Assembly (NCBI RefSeq): GCF_030294985.1
Contig: NZ_AP024718.1
Coordinates: forward strand, 2,247,001 to 2,311,000
Direction: 5' to 3'
DNA: 64,000 bases
Origin: Methylomarinovum tepidoasis
GTDB lineage: Bacteria > Pseudomonadota > Gammaproteobacteria > Methylococcales > Methylothermaceae
Under the pieces are notes generated by a model, which saw nothing but the letters and a program-made list of their open reading frames with translations, was not told the origin of the DNA and made no database searches. Made by a program: the position numbers and the translations under genes. Each line of letters starts with the position of its first letter. Within the stretch, counting starts at the first letter, position 1. Of the stretch, positions 1-8,975 are shown one piece after another.

Positions 1-844
1 CATCGGTGGTTACGATCGGCACACCTGCTGCCATTGCCTCCAGTAACGCATTCGGCGCATTATCCACCCGACTGGGATTCAATAGCACATGGGCACGCCG
101 ATACAGAACAGCGATCTCTTCCGGTGTCAGCCGCCCCGTGAAGGTTACCCGCTCATCAACACCCAGTCTCTGGGCCAATTCCTCCAAAACCGGCCTTTCG
201 GGCCCGCTGCCCGCGATCCAGAGTCTTGCTTTTGGATATTCCTGCAAAAGCGTCGAAAAAGCCTTGAGCGCAATCGGGATACCATAGATAGGCTCAAGAT
301 TACGCGCGACCAGAAAATGGGGCCCCTCTCCATCGTCTAATGGTTCAGCATCACGAAAGCGGTCTGTATCAACGGCATTGGGAATAATCGCCACCTGAAC
401 GCCGAAATGGGAGAAGACAGACTGCAGATAGCCGGACGGGACTACAATACGCTGACATCGTTTCAGCGTCGGCGCCACCCAGCGAAAAGAACGTCGAAAA
501 AAATTCTCCGCCTCCCCTCCCCGGTAATTGAGCACGACCGTACAACCGCGCAGAGAAGCAATCCAGATGGCCGGTGCCGCGAAAAGATGCCAGGACCAAC
601 CGGAATTTCCCATTACGTGGAATAAACGCCGACGCCCAGCAACCTGCCAAAGACTCCAGACATAAGGCACCAACCGAAAGAAAGCACGCAATACGGGTAT
701 TCTCCCCACCCATCTGGGACGATAAGGCACATTGGTTGGCACTAACTCCACATCGATTCCCTTGGCCTGGAGCCGATCCGCCAATTGCTGAGTTTGGTTG
801 GCCATCCCACCATAGGGTGGCGGCAATGGCCCAACCAACGCCAT
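1..844 (-). CDS. GT4-type glycosyltransferase, 3' end beyond window
   Basis: Continuous open frame of 281 codons from ATG at 844, running off the left edge. It reads as a GT-B glycosyltransferase of the GT4 family: N-terminal motif PLPPPYGG (residues 6-13), linker IPNAVDTDRF (154-163), nucleotide-sugar domain with WIAGSGPE (209-216), and the E-x7-E donor-binding region PNALLEAMAAGVPIVTT (264-280). It probably adds a sugar to the exopolysaccharide repeat unit on the cytoplasmic face. The ATG lies 4 bases after the stop of the preceding glycosyltransferase gene, so it is the last visible gene of the XrtA operon. Base composition is visibly AT-richer than its neighbours, suggesting a separately acquired, strain-variable gene. 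Donor and acceptor sugars cannot be read from sequence. Confidence 0.85.
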   Translation of the reverse strand, partial: MALVGPLPPPYGGMANQTQQLADRLQAKGIDVELVPTNVPYRPRWVGRIPVLRAFFRLVPYVWSLWQVAGRRRLFHVMGNSGWSWHLFAAPAIWIASLRGCTVVLNYRGGEAENFFRRSFRWVAPTLKRCQRIVVPSGYLQSVFSHFGVQVAIIPNAVDTDRFRDAEPLDDGEGPHFLVARNLEPIYGIPIALKAFSTLLQEYPKARLWIAGSGPERPVLEELAQRLGVDERVTFTGRLTPEEIAVLYRRAHVLLNPSRVDNAPNALLEAMAAGVPIVTTD

Positions 845-848
845 TTCT

Positions 849-2063
849 TTAATGGGCCGGGTCATACAAGCGTTCGTAGAGGGGACGGTAACGGGCCACG
901 CTGCTCTCCCAGGTGCGCTGCTCGGTGACGAAACGCCGGGCGGCGGCCAGCACTTCCGGCCAGCGGTCCTGGTGTACCAGCACCCGGACGACCGTCTCCA
1001 CCAGGGATTCGGCCCGGCCGGCCCGGAACAGGAACCCGGTCTTTCCGTCCTGGATCAGCTCCCGGTGGCCGCCGACGTCCGAGGCCACCACCAGGCGGCC
1101 CCGCGCCATCGCCTCAAGCGGTTTGAGGGGCGTCACCAGCTCGGTCAGGCGCATCGGCAGGCGGGGATAGACGAAGATATCCACCAGGTTGTAATAGCGC
1201 GGCACCTGGTCGTGGGGCACGCGGCCGGTGAAGACGACCTTGCCGTTCAGGCCACACTGTTCCACCTGTGCCCGCAGCGCCGCCTCCTCCGGCCCGCCGC
1301 CGACCAGCAGCAGACGCACGCGTTCGTCGTACCGCAGCAGATCCGGCAACGCCTGGATCGCCAGGCTCAAACCCTCGTAGGCATAGAAGGAACCGATGAA
1401 GCCCAGCACGCACTTTCCCGTCAGCCCCAGGGAACGCTGCAGCTCGGGATCGGGCTCGGCGCCGAAGGTGAAACGGCCGGGATCGACGGCGTTGGGAATC
1501 ACCGTCACCTTGGCTTCGGGAATCCCGCGGGCGACGATGTCCGATTTCAGCCCCTCGCAGATGGTGGTCACCGCATCCGCATGGCGGAACACATAGGTTT
1601 CCAGCGCCCGGGTCAGGCGGTAACGAAGACTGCCTTCCGTGGTGGTGCCGTGGTCCACGGCAGCGTCCTCCCAGAAGGCACGGCATTCATAGACCAGCGG
1701 CAGACCGTGCCTGCGGGCGGCGCGGAGGGCGGCCAGGCCATTGAGCGCCGGGGAGTGGGCGTGGAGAATGTCCGGCCTCAGCTCGGGAATCAGCGCCTCT
1801 AGACGTCGCTCCAGCGCCCGGACCACAGCCAGCTGGTCGAGCACCGGCATCCTCGCAGTCCAGCCTGTCGGTGGCGGGGTGCGGTGAAACGTAAAGCCGT
1901 CGACCGTCTCGACCAGCCCCTTCGCTCCCTGATGTTTGGGCGACGTCAGGTGGCAGGTCTCCCATCCCAGGGCCCGCTGCTGTTCCAGAATCGCCCGGGT
2001 ACGGAAGGTGTAACCGCTGTGGAGGGGAATGGAATGGTCCAGGATATGGAGAATCCGCATCAT
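849..2063 (-). CDS. XrtA/PEP-CTERM-associated GT4 glycosyltransferase
   Basis: 404 residues, full length for the family. The N-terminus MMRILHILDHSIPLHSGYTF and the region HAHSPALNGLAAL (101-113) fit the PEP-CTERM/exosortase-A-associated glycosyltransferase subfamily. GT-B landmarks: VIPNAVDPGRF (188-198), LLLVGGGPEE (251-260), and the acidic donor-binding stretch ELVTPLKPLEAMARG (308-322). It should transfer a nucleotide-activated sugar during assembly of the locus polysaccharide. Its ATG overlaps the amidotransferase stop by 4 bases (2060-2063), indicating translational coupling. Specificity is unknown. Confidence 0.92.
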   Translation of the reverse strand: MMRILHILDHSIPLHSGYTFRTRAILEQQRALGWETCHLTSPKHQGAKGLVETVDGFTFHRTPPPTGWTARMPVLDQLAVVRALERRLEALIPELRPDILHAHSPALNGLAALRAARRHGLPLVYECRAFWEDAAVDHGTTTEGSLRYRLTRALETYVFRHADAVTTICEGLKSDIVARGIPEAKVTVIPNAVDPGRFTFGAEPDPELQRSLGLTGKCVLGFIGSFYAYEGLSLAIQALPDLLRYDERVRLLLVGGGPEEAALRAQVEQCGLNGKVVFTGRVPHDQVPRYYNLVDIFVYPRLPMRLTELVTPLKPLEAMARGRLVVASDVGGHRELIQDGKTGFLFRAGRAESLVETVVRVLVHQDRWPEVLAAARRFVTEQRTWESSVARYRPLYERLYDPAH

Positions 2064-3940
2064 TGCCGCCGCAGGAAGGATTCGAACATCAACAGCGACC
2101 AGATCGGCGCGCTGTAGTCACGCAGTCCCTGCTGGTGCTGCTCCACCATCGTTTTGAGAAAGCCGGGATCGAACCAGCCCGAGTCGAGCATCGCCGGCCC
2201 CAGCAGGGATTGGCGAACCTTGTCCCGCAGCGGCCCTCTAAACCAGGCCGCCAGGGGTACGGCGAAGCCCATCTTGGGCCGGTAGAGGACGCTTTCGGGC
2301 AGGTATGGCTCCAGTGCCTTCTTGAAGACGTACTTTCCCTCCCGGCCGCGGAGCTTGAACTGCGGCGGCAGGGTGGCGGCCCACTCCACCAGGGGGTGGT
2401 CGAGAATCGGCACCCGCACCTCCAGGGAATGGGCCATGCTGGCCCGGTCCACCTTGGTGAGAATGTCGCCGGGAAGATAGGTCTTGAGATCCAGGTACTG
2501 GACGCAAGAAAGCGGATGATCCGGGGCGTTTTCGCCGTGGCGGTGCAACACCTCGACGGCGTGGTAGCCCTGTAGTTCGGACTTGAAGCGGTCGCTGTAA
2601 AGCTGCCGGCGCAGGCCGTCCCCCATCACCGATACGCTGTGAAAGTACCCCGCCAGGGAATCGCGTCCCAGGGATTCGAAGGTGGTCTTGGCGCGCAGGA
2701 TCTTCGGTGCCCAATCGAGCTTGGGATAGACCCGCCCCAGGAAACCGAACAGGGGTCTGCGGATGGCACCGGGGATCAGCGCCCGCATTCGCTCCTCGTA
2801 CACGTGCCAGCGGTAGCGGCGGTAGCCAGCGAAGGTCTCGTCGCCGCCGTCGCCGGACAGGGCCACGGTGACCTGCTCCCGCGCCAACCCGCAGACCCGG
2901 TAGGTGGGCAGGGCCGAGCTGTCGGCGTAGGGCTCGTCGTAAAGGCCGGCCAGGCGGTCGATTAAGGAGAAATCGTCGGGATCGACTTCGCGGACCCGGT
3001 GGCGGGCGTGGTAACGCGCTGCCACCTCGCAGGCGAATTCCACCTCGTTGAACTTGGGATCGCCGAAGGAGATGGAACAGGCATCCACCGGCTCGTCCAT
3101 GAGCTGCGCCATCATCACCACCACCGCGCTGGAATCCACCCCGCCGGAGAGGAACGCCCCCAGGGGTACGTCGGCAATCAGACGCACGTCCACCGCCTCG
3201 CGCAGCCGTTCTATCAGACCCTCGCAAGCGGCGGCCTCGTCGACGCCGGCGGCGGTGGAAAAGCGAACGTCCCAGTAGCGCTCAGGACGGACCGGCTCCC
3301 CCCGGCGGACGAGCAGCCGTTCCCCCGGGGCCAGCTTGTGCACCCCCTGGTAGATGGTCCTGGGATCGGGCACGTAGCCGTAGGCGAAGTATTCCTCCAG
3401 CGCCCGGGGATCGACCCTGCGCGGCAGCCCCGGATGCAGCTGCAGGGCCTTGAGTTCGGAGGCGAAGGCGAACCAGCCGTCCTCCAGGGTGGCGTAATAG
3501 AGCGGCTTGATGCCGAGGCGGTCGCGGGCCAGAAACAGGCGCTGGTCATCCTCGTCCCAGATGGCGAAGGCGAACATGCCGCGCAGGCGTTCGACGCAGG
3601 CCGGTCCCCAGGCTTTCCAGGCGTAGAGGATGACCTCGGTGTCGCAGCGGGTCCGGAAACGATGACCCAATCCTTCCAATTCCCGACGCAATTGCGGAAA
3701 ATTGTAGACCTCACCGTTGTAGGTGATCACCGTGCGGCCGTCGGCGCTGACCATGGGCTGGGCCCCGCTCTCCAGATCGATGATCGCCAGGCGCCGATGC
3801 CCCAGCCCCAGACCGGGACGCACCTCCAGGCCGCTGCCGTCGGGGCCGCGGTGGATCTGGCTGTCGTTCATCCGTTGCAGCAGGGCGCGGTCCACCTCGC
3901 GCCTGCCCTCCAGATCCATCATGCCGACGATGCCGCACAT
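2060..3940 (-). CDS. XrtA-system amidotransferase (asparagine synthetase-like)
   Basis: 626 residues starting at the ATG giving MCGIVGMMDL. This start is required because Cys2, exposed after Met removal, is the class-II glutamine amidotransferase nucleophile; an upstream in-frame extension was rejected. Glutaminase landmarks: RGPDGSG (31-37), YNGEVYN (74-80), SELKAL (161-166). Synthetase domain: ATP-pyrophosphatase loop SGGVDS at 265-270. The family belongs to exosortase-A exopolysaccharide loci and is thought to amidate a sugar acid or related acceptor rather than make free asparagine; that is family knowledge plus inference. Start and upstream stop share one base (3940). Confidence 0.93.
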   Translation of the reverse strand: MCGIVGMMDLEGRREVDRALLQRMNDSQIHRGPDGSGLEVRPGLGLGHRRLAIIDLESGAQPMVSADGRTVITYNGEVYNFPQLRRELEGLGHRFRTRCDTEVILYAWKAWGPACVERLRGMFAFAIWDEDDQRLFLARDRLGIKPLYYATLEDGWFAFASELKALQLHPGLPRRVDPRALEEYFAYGYVPDPRTIYQGVHKLAPGERLLVRRGEPVRPERYWDVRFSTAAGVDEAAACEGLIERLREAVDVRLIADVPLGAFLSGGVDSSAVVVMMAQLMDEPVDACSISFGDPKFNEVEFACEVAARYHARHRVREVDPDDFSLIDRLAGLYDEPYADSSALPTYRVCGLAREQVTVALSGDGGDETFAGYRRYRWHVYEERMRALIPGAIRRPLFGFLGRVYPKLDWAPKILRAKTTFESLGRDSLAGYFHSVSVMGDGLRRQLYSDRFKSELQGYHAVEVLHRHGENAPDHPLSCVQYLDLKTYLPGDILTKVDRASMAHSLEVRVPILDHPLVEWAATLPPQFKLRGREGKYVFKKALEPYLPESVLYRPKMGFAVPLAAWFRGPLRDKVRQSLLGPAMLDSGWFDPGFLKTMVEQHQQGLRDYSAPIWSLLMFESFLRRQ

Positions 3941-5109
3941 CAAACCGTCTCCTTTCGATACCACCGATTGAACAGATAGGCCATCATCCAGCCACCACTG
4001 ACGGCCAGAAGGACCGCAGAACGAAGATAGGGCCCGTCTCTGGCGATCTTGAAAACCAGCAACAGGGTCATGATCCCAACCACCACCACGAAACCATATG
4101 GCAAGCGAGAACGGTGCCTCCAGCCCATCCACCCACCGACAAGAAGACCCAATCCCCAAATACCGCCATAAAATCCCCCAAGCGCGACAACCTGCATCTG
4201 CCACAAACGTTCGGCATCTTCGGTGTCGTAGTAAATTCCTACTTGCGGACGCAGCGCCGGGAAAGGCAACAACCCCCTTCGTTCCCAGACAGAACTACGC
4301 AAACGGGCGTTGGCATGCAGCCGTTTCCCATCCAATCGTTTCTCCGAAATCGCTTTTGCAAGAGACGCCCAGGTGACCTGTCGCAGCACATCATCAAGCA
4401 TTCGGAAAAAATCCGGCAAGGTCAGGGTATGGGCACCGTGACGCCTGCGAAATTGCGGCAGGCTTTCCCCACTTTCCTGAAAGTCGTAAGGGTGCATGGT
4501 CACGACAATCAGCCCCCTGTCAACGTGGTTTCGCACAGCCTCTTCCACCACTTGCAACAGTTTCTGTGGATAGGTCGTTCCAGGAAGAAACTGCAGCATT
4601 GGCGCTTTCGGACCGCCAAGTCCCGCCGAGATCAAAGAAAACTCCTGGCGCTGCAGTGCCACCAGCGTGGCGGCATCGTAACTGTTATAAGGCGGAATGA
4701 AAAAGCGGATTGGATGCTTGAGCACCGATTGCAGATACTGCTTGCCGGCAGCGATCATGGCCTCCTGGTCCGCCAGGGGAAGATGGGAAAACTCCGAGTT
4801 CCCCGGCCCCGGATAAATATTGTTGGGGCGGTGCCGATACCCGTGCAGTGCGGGCAGGATACGCCCAGTTTCCACCCACTCTGCCACCAGCGACCATTTG
4901 CTTCGTTCGATAATACCCTTTTGATCGGAGAATGGGATGATACCCACCAGTACCTGACCACCCCGTTGGGCGACCCCGGAAAACAGGTGTTTTTCCAATC
5001 TGGTGTCGCTCTGCAGAGACAGATCGTCATACCGCAGAACCAGCCCCAGCTTTGCCTGCAACAGCGATGTCCAGGATAACAGGCCCAGCAGCAAAATTAC
5101 CTGCAACAC
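3940..5109 (-). CDS. DUF2334-type deacetylase-like membrane protein
   Basis: 389 residues if started at GTG 5109, which has the purine-rich AAAGGCAGAGG just upstream and yields a clean signal sequence or anchor (VLQVILLLGLLSWTSLLQA). A longer frame opens at 5205 but has no signal. Deacetylase-fold features: RYDDL (26-30) where the metal-binding Asp pair sits, HGYRHR (88-93), FFIPPYNSYD, and MHPYDF. The C-terminus holds about three hydrophobic helices, so the catalytic part is probably periplasmic and membrane-anchored. It overlaps the upstream glycosyltransferase by 13 bases and touches the amidotransferase start. Base composition is AT-richer than adjacent genes. Carbohydrate deacetylation is inferred; the substrate is unknown. 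Confidence 0.78.
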   Translation of the reverse strand: MLQVILLLGLLSWTSLLQAKLGLVLRYDDLSLQSDTRLEKHLFSGVAQRGGQVLVGIIPFSDQKGIIERSKWSLVAEWVETGRILPALHGYRHRPNNIYPGPGNSEFSHLPLADQEAMIAAGKQYLQSVLKHPIRFFIPPYNSYDAATLVALQRQEFSLISAGLGGPKAPMLQFLPGTTYPQKLLQVVEEAVRNHVDRGLIVVTMHPYDFQESGESLPQFRRRHGAHTLTLPDFFRMLDDVLRQVTWASLAKAISEKRLDGKRLHANARLRSSVWERRGLLPFPALRPQVGIYYDTEDAERLWQMQVVALGGFYGGIWGLGLLVGGWMGWRHRSRLPYGFVVVVGIMTLLLVFKIARDGPYLRSAVLLAVSGGWMMAYLFNRWYRKETV

Positions 5110-6254
5110 GGCCTCTGCCTTTCGTAAAGTCGTTGATAATCGGTCAGCATTCGTTCTAGACTGTAGGCGTGATGAACCCGTTCCGTTCCGGCACGGCCAT
5201 GGCATACACGTAAATCAGGATCGTTCAGGTAGACAACCAGCGTCTGTGCCAAGGTGATAGGATCGGCGGGGGAAATCAAAGCGCCTGTCCCTCCCTCCAC
5301 CACCAGCTCCGGATTCCCCCCCACCCTCGTAGCCACCACCGGCAGCCCGGTTGCCATAGCCTCGAGGATGGTGTTGGAGATGCCCTCAGCCCGCGAGGGC
5401 AGGACGAAGACGTCCAGGCCGCGCAGAATCTGCGGGATGTCGTCGCGTTCCCCAGGAAGCCAGGCCAGATCCCCCACCCCTGCCTGCGCCAGCAGGCTCT
5501 CGCATTCCGCCCGCAAGGGGCCGTCTCCCACCATCACCAGGCGTGCGTTCCGGCGCAGGTCCGGCCTTTTTTCCAGCAGTTCGATGAAAGCCCGCGCCAG
5601 GGTGGTCTGGTCCTTGACGCCGTGCATCCGCCCCACGGTGCCGATGAGGAGCAGTTCCGGGCCGGTAAAGGGGCAGCCGGGAATCGGTTCCCTCCCATCG
5701 GCCGGGGGATGGAAAACGGTCGTGTCGACGCCATTGCAGATGCGGGTGATCTTTTCCCTGGGAACCCCGATTCGGGTGATCAGGTAATCCTCTAGCTGGC
5801 GCGACAGGGGAACGTAGTGGTGGACCAGGGGCCGGAAGGCACGCCGCAGCCACTGGTACTTGCGGCTGTTGCCCTCGGGGTCGAAGACGTCCCAGCCGTG
5901 CTCGCCGTGGATCCGCACCGGCACTCCGGCCAGAAACGCCGGCAGCTGGCATTCCAGCGTCGCCAGATTGCGGGTGTGGACGATGGCGGGACGCAGCCTG
6001 CGGAACAAATGATAGAGGCGCCGGTACAAGCCCAGGTCCTGCCCTTCCCGCTTGTGCATTTCGTAGATCGCCACGTCGTCCCGACGGATGCGGCAGCGGA
6101 AGTCGGTAGCCTCGGTGAGACAGACGATGGCGTGGCGGAATTTCTCTTCCGGCAGATGGTTGATCAGATTGACCAGGCCGTTCTCCAGGCCACCGACCCC
6201 GAGGCGGTGGATGACATGGACGATGAGCGGAGGATCAGCCGCCATGGCGCTCAC
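5097..6254 (-). CDS. XrtA/EpsH1-associated sugar transferase (stp2 type)
   Basis: 385 residues. N-terminus IVHVIHRLGVGGLENGLVNL is the GT4 glycine-rich acceptor loop in the form typical of the PEP-CTERM/EpsH1-associated sugar transferase group. Further landmarks: IHGEHGWDVFDPEGN (about 134-148), ICNGVDTTVF, and donor-binding E-x7-E in ISNTILEAMATGLPVVAT. It acts in the cytoplasm on a lipid-linked polysaccharide intermediate. The stop lies inside the start region of the DUF2334 gene (13-base overlap) and the start overlaps xrtA by 20 bases, so expression is tied to the operon. Confidence 0.93.
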   Translation of the reverse strand: MSAMAADPPLIVHVIHRLGVGGLENGLVNLINHLPEEKFRHAIVCLTEATDFRCRIRRDDVAIYEMHKREGQDLGLYRRLYHLFRRLRPAIVHTRNLATLECQLPAFLAGVPVRIHGEHGWDVFDPEGNSRKYQWLRRAFRPLVHHYVPLSRQLEDYLITRIGVPREKITRICNGVDTTVFHPPADGREPIPGCPFTGPELLLIGTVGRMHGVKDQTTLARAFIELLEKRPDLRRNARLVMVGDGPLRAECESLLAQAGVGDLAWLPGERDDIPQILRGLDVFVLPSRAEGISNTILEAMATGLPVVATRVGGNPELVVEGGTGALISPADPITLAQTLVVYLNDPDLRVCHGRAGTERVHHAYSLERMLTDYQRLYERQRPCCR

Positions 6255-7782
6255 TCTCCTCCAGGCTGCGTTCGATGGCCGGCAGGGCGTCGCGGCTGAA
6301 CGCCCGCAGCACCGCCCTGGCCTCGGCCGGATCGTCCTCGTATTCCACCGCCATCACCACCCCGGCCGCGTCGTGGGGCCTACCCAGGAGCTTGTCCCGG
6401 GCCTCCAGCACCTTGGCCAGGGGATCGTTGACGGTGAAACGGCCGGAAACCCAGTTCCAGCGCCACACCAGCAGCTTCTGACCGAAACGGGACTGCAGCA
6501 CCCCCTCGCGCACCGAGCCGGCGGCCGAATCGGCCGTATCATGCTCCCAGGGCATCTTCCATATCGGATGCTTCTGGGGAATGAGGACGTTCTGGGAGTT
6601 GACCAGCTCCCGCCCCTGGGCCTGGGTGCGGTAGTAGAGCACGTAGACGGCGACCCGGTGACGGCCGTCGCTGTAGACCGCGCTGCGCTTGGCGTCGGGA
6701 TAGAGATAACGGGGCTCCCAGGAGGTCAGCGACTCGGACACCACCGACCAGTCGTCGATCCGCACCGGCAACTGCAGCTGCACCGGGGCGGTGCGCGCCA
6801 GCGTCGCCGCCTGGATCCGGGCGGCCCGCAGCGGCCAGACGGCCGCCACGCCCGCGGCCAGCACGGCGACGCCCAGGGCCGGGCCCCAGCGGAAACGTCC
6901 CGCCGCCTCCGCGCTGGGAACGGCTGCCGGCTTGTCATCTCCTTGCTCCGGTGTTTCCCGCCAGAACGAGCCGATCCAGAACATCAGCAACATCACCAGG
7001 CCGAAGAACACCCAGCCGTAGATGTAATGGTCCACCCCGAGCGCCAGCTTCATGTCGCTGAGATGGGCGATCATGACGATCATGAACGCCCGCAGGCCAT
7101 TGGCGATGACCGGAAACACCGTCGCCAGGGCGATGAAGGCTAGCCGCCGCCACAAGCTGCGGTAGTTGAGATAGGCGTAGAGGCAGCCCAGGGTGATCGA
7201 GGCGATCAGATAGCGGATGCCGCTGCAGCCCTCCACCACCGACCAGTCCCCGGAAGGGATGCTGAAGAAGGTCCCTTCCCGATAGACCGGAATGCCCACC
7301 AGGCGGATCATCGCCACGGTGAAATCGGCGGTGAAGTTCATCAGCGGCGGGATCAGGAACTCCCCCATGGGCACGGCGAAGAACAGGAAACCCAGCGGAA
7401 AAGCCATCTCCCAGGCCAACCGCCAGCCAAGCACTGCCCAGACCGCCACGATCAGCATGGCGACGAAAGCCAGCTGCTGCACTACCAGCACGTCCACCAC
7501 CCGCGCCGTCAGCCAGCCCAGGCCGAGCAGCGCCAACACCGGAAGCGCGCGCCAGTCGGGCCGGGGCTGCAGTTGCCGCAGGCGGTCGCGCTGGCGCCAG
7601 ATCAGCCACAGACTGATGGGAAAGATCAGAAATCCGTGGGTGAAAGTCTCCGAACGCTCCCAGATGGCCACCATCGAGGCGAAGGTTGGCCAGTACAGCG
7701 CGAACAGGGCGGCCAGGACCAGCGCCAGTAGGAAGAGGCCGGATTTCCAGGGATCGGCGGCGAATGGCGGCAAGAGGATCAC
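6235..7782 (-). CDS. xrtA: Exosortase A with fused EpsI domain
   Basis: 515 residues from GTG 7782, chosen because it forms a GTGA overlap with the upstream stop and follows CTGGAGAG; an alternative ATG at 7824 would add 14 residues. The N-terminal half is a multi-pass membrane exosortase. Its cysteine-protease-like triad is visible: Cys186 in VEGCSGIRY, Arg231 in NGLRAF, His252 in DHYIYGW. After a spacer around residue 280-310 comes an EpsI-type periplasmic domain (about 317-490, VQLQLPVRIDDWSVV onward). Exosortase A removes C-terminal PEP-CTERM sorting signals from exported proteins; EpsI is linked to exopolysaccharide production. Both being in one chain is common for XrtA. No PEP-CTERM substrate is encoded in this window. 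Confidence 0.95.
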   Translation of the reverse strand: MILLPPFAADPWKSGLFLLALVLAALFALYWPTFASMVAIWERSETFTHGFLIFPISLWLIWRQRDRLRQLQPRPDWRALPVLALLGLGWLTARVVDVLVVQQLAFVAMLIVAVWAVLGWRLAWEMAFPLGFLFFAVPMGEFLIPPLMNFTADFTVAMIRLVGIPVYREGTFFSIPSGDWSVVEGCSGIRYLIASITLGCLYAYLNYRSLWRRLAFIALATVFPVIANGLRAFMIVMIAHLSDMKLALGVDHYIYGWVFFGLVMLLMFWIGSFWRETPEQGDDKPAAVPSAEAAGRFRWGPALGVAVLAAGVAAVWPLRAARIQAATLARTAPVQLQLPVRIDDWSVVSESLTSWEPRYLYPDAKRSAVYSDGRHRVAVYVLYYRTQAQGRELVNSQNVLIPQKHPIWKMPWEHDTADSAAGSVREGVLQSRFGQKLLVWRWNWVSGRFTVNDPLAKVLEARDKLLGRPHDAAGVVMAVEYEDDPAEARAVLRAFSRDALPAIERSLEESERHGG

Positions 7783-8975
7783 CTCTCCAGCAGCGTGTGC
7801 AGTTTTTCGATGTGCCTGTCCCAACTATAGCGCTTTTCCACGAAGCGGCGGTTGACCTGGGAAAAGCGGGGCAGAAAGTCCGGATTTTCCAGGGACTCGG
7901 CCACCCGTGCGGCCATGGTCCCCGGGTCTTCGGCCACTTCCAGGTCGAGCCCCTCCTCCACCGCCAGACCGTCGAGGGCCTGGGGGGATGCGAGCAGGGA
8001 TTTGGCCATCGCCATGGCCTCGAGCACCTTGTTCTGAATCCCGCGGGCCACCCGCAGGGGCGCGACCGCCAGCCGGGCGTGGGCCAGATAGGGGCGAATA
8101 TCATCCACCTGGCCGGTGACGACGACCCCCTCGCGCCGCCCCAGAAGGCGCACCGCCTCGGTCGGACGGGCGCCGACGACGTAGAAACGGGCATCCACGT
8201 GATGCTGGAGAATACGGGGAAAGACGCGCTCGGCGAACCAGCGCACCGCGTCGATGTTGGGCCAGTAGTCCATCGCTCCGGTGAACACCAGCGCCTGTTC
8301 GCCGGGCCGGTAGGGATTGGGAAACTCCCTACCGCCCCGGAAGTAGGCCAGATCGACGCCGTTCTCGACGAAATCCATCTTCTCCGCCACCTCCGGGGCC
8401 AGGCGGCGGAACAGTTCCGCCTCGGCCTCGGAGACGAACAGGGAAAGGTCGAAGTCACGGGCCACCCGGCGGTCGTAGGCGAGCAGCTTTTCCGCCTCGC
8501 GGCGATAGATCCAGCGGCTCCAAAGCGGCTTGCGCTTGGCGTACTGGCGCCACTTGTCCGAATCCACGTCGACGAAATCGATGAGCTTTCTGACCGGCCA
8601 GCCGGCATCGGCGAACTGGGCCATCGCCGAGGAAAACACGAAGACGGTATCGACCGCACCGCGTGTCACCAATTCCCCGGCCCAGCGCCGCAACCTGGCG
8701 TTGGCGTAGTACGGCAGGGTCAAAGGATCGCCCGTCGCCAGCCCCTTCAGGCTGCGCAGCCTGGCCATACGGGGGGACAGGGGCAGCAGCAGCGCCTCCT
8801 CGCAGTGGTCGCGCACCGCATCAGCGTGGGCCCAGTCGGCCGCGTCGTCCACGAAGGTGCCCAGCCACAGCCGGTGCCGTTGCGACAGGGCCTTGAGCCA
8901 GTGGAACGAGCGGATCTTGTCCCCCTTGTTGGGAGGATAGGGAATCCGGTGGACGAGGAACAGCACCTTGGCCAT
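7779..8975 (-). CDS. XrtA/EpsH1-associated sugar transferase (stp1 type)
   Basis: 398 residues. N-terminus VLFLVHRIPYPPNKGDKIRS and the segment KLIDFVDVDSDKWRQYA match the PEP-CTERM/EpsH1-associated stp1 glycosyltransferase family. Other landmarks: FVENGVDLAYF, ALVFTGAMDYWPNIDAV and GIQNKVLEAMAMAKSLLAS, the last being the donor-binding region. It is a GT-B enzyme expected to build the exopolysaccharide repeat. Its start shares one base with the stop of the FemAB-like gene, and its stop overlaps the xrtA start by 4 bases. Confidence 0.93.
   Translation of the reverse strand: MAKVLFLVHRIPYPPNKGDKIRSFHWLKALSQRHRLWLGTFVDDAADWAHADAVRDHCEEALLLPLSPRMARLRSLKGLATGDPLTLPYYANARLRRWAGELVTRGAVDTVFVFSSAMAQFADAGWPVRKLIDFVDVDSDKWRQYAKRKPLWSRWIYRREAEKLLAYDRRVARDFDLSLFVSEAEAELFRRLAPEVAEKMDFVENGVDLAYFRGGREFPNPYRPGEQALVFTGAMDYWPNIDAVRWFAERVFPRILQHHVDARFYVVGARPTEAVRLLGRREGVVVTGQVDDIRPYLAHARLAVAPLRVARGIQNKVLEAMAMAKSLLASPQALDGLAVEEGLDLEVAEDPGTMAARVAESLENPDFLPRFSQVNRRFVEKRYSWDRHIEKLHTLLER

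Noticed and set aside
3941-4204. N-terminal extension of the amidotransferase frame
   Set aside because: Class-II amidotransferases need the MCG start so that Cys2 is exposed; the extension overlaps the DUF2334 gene.
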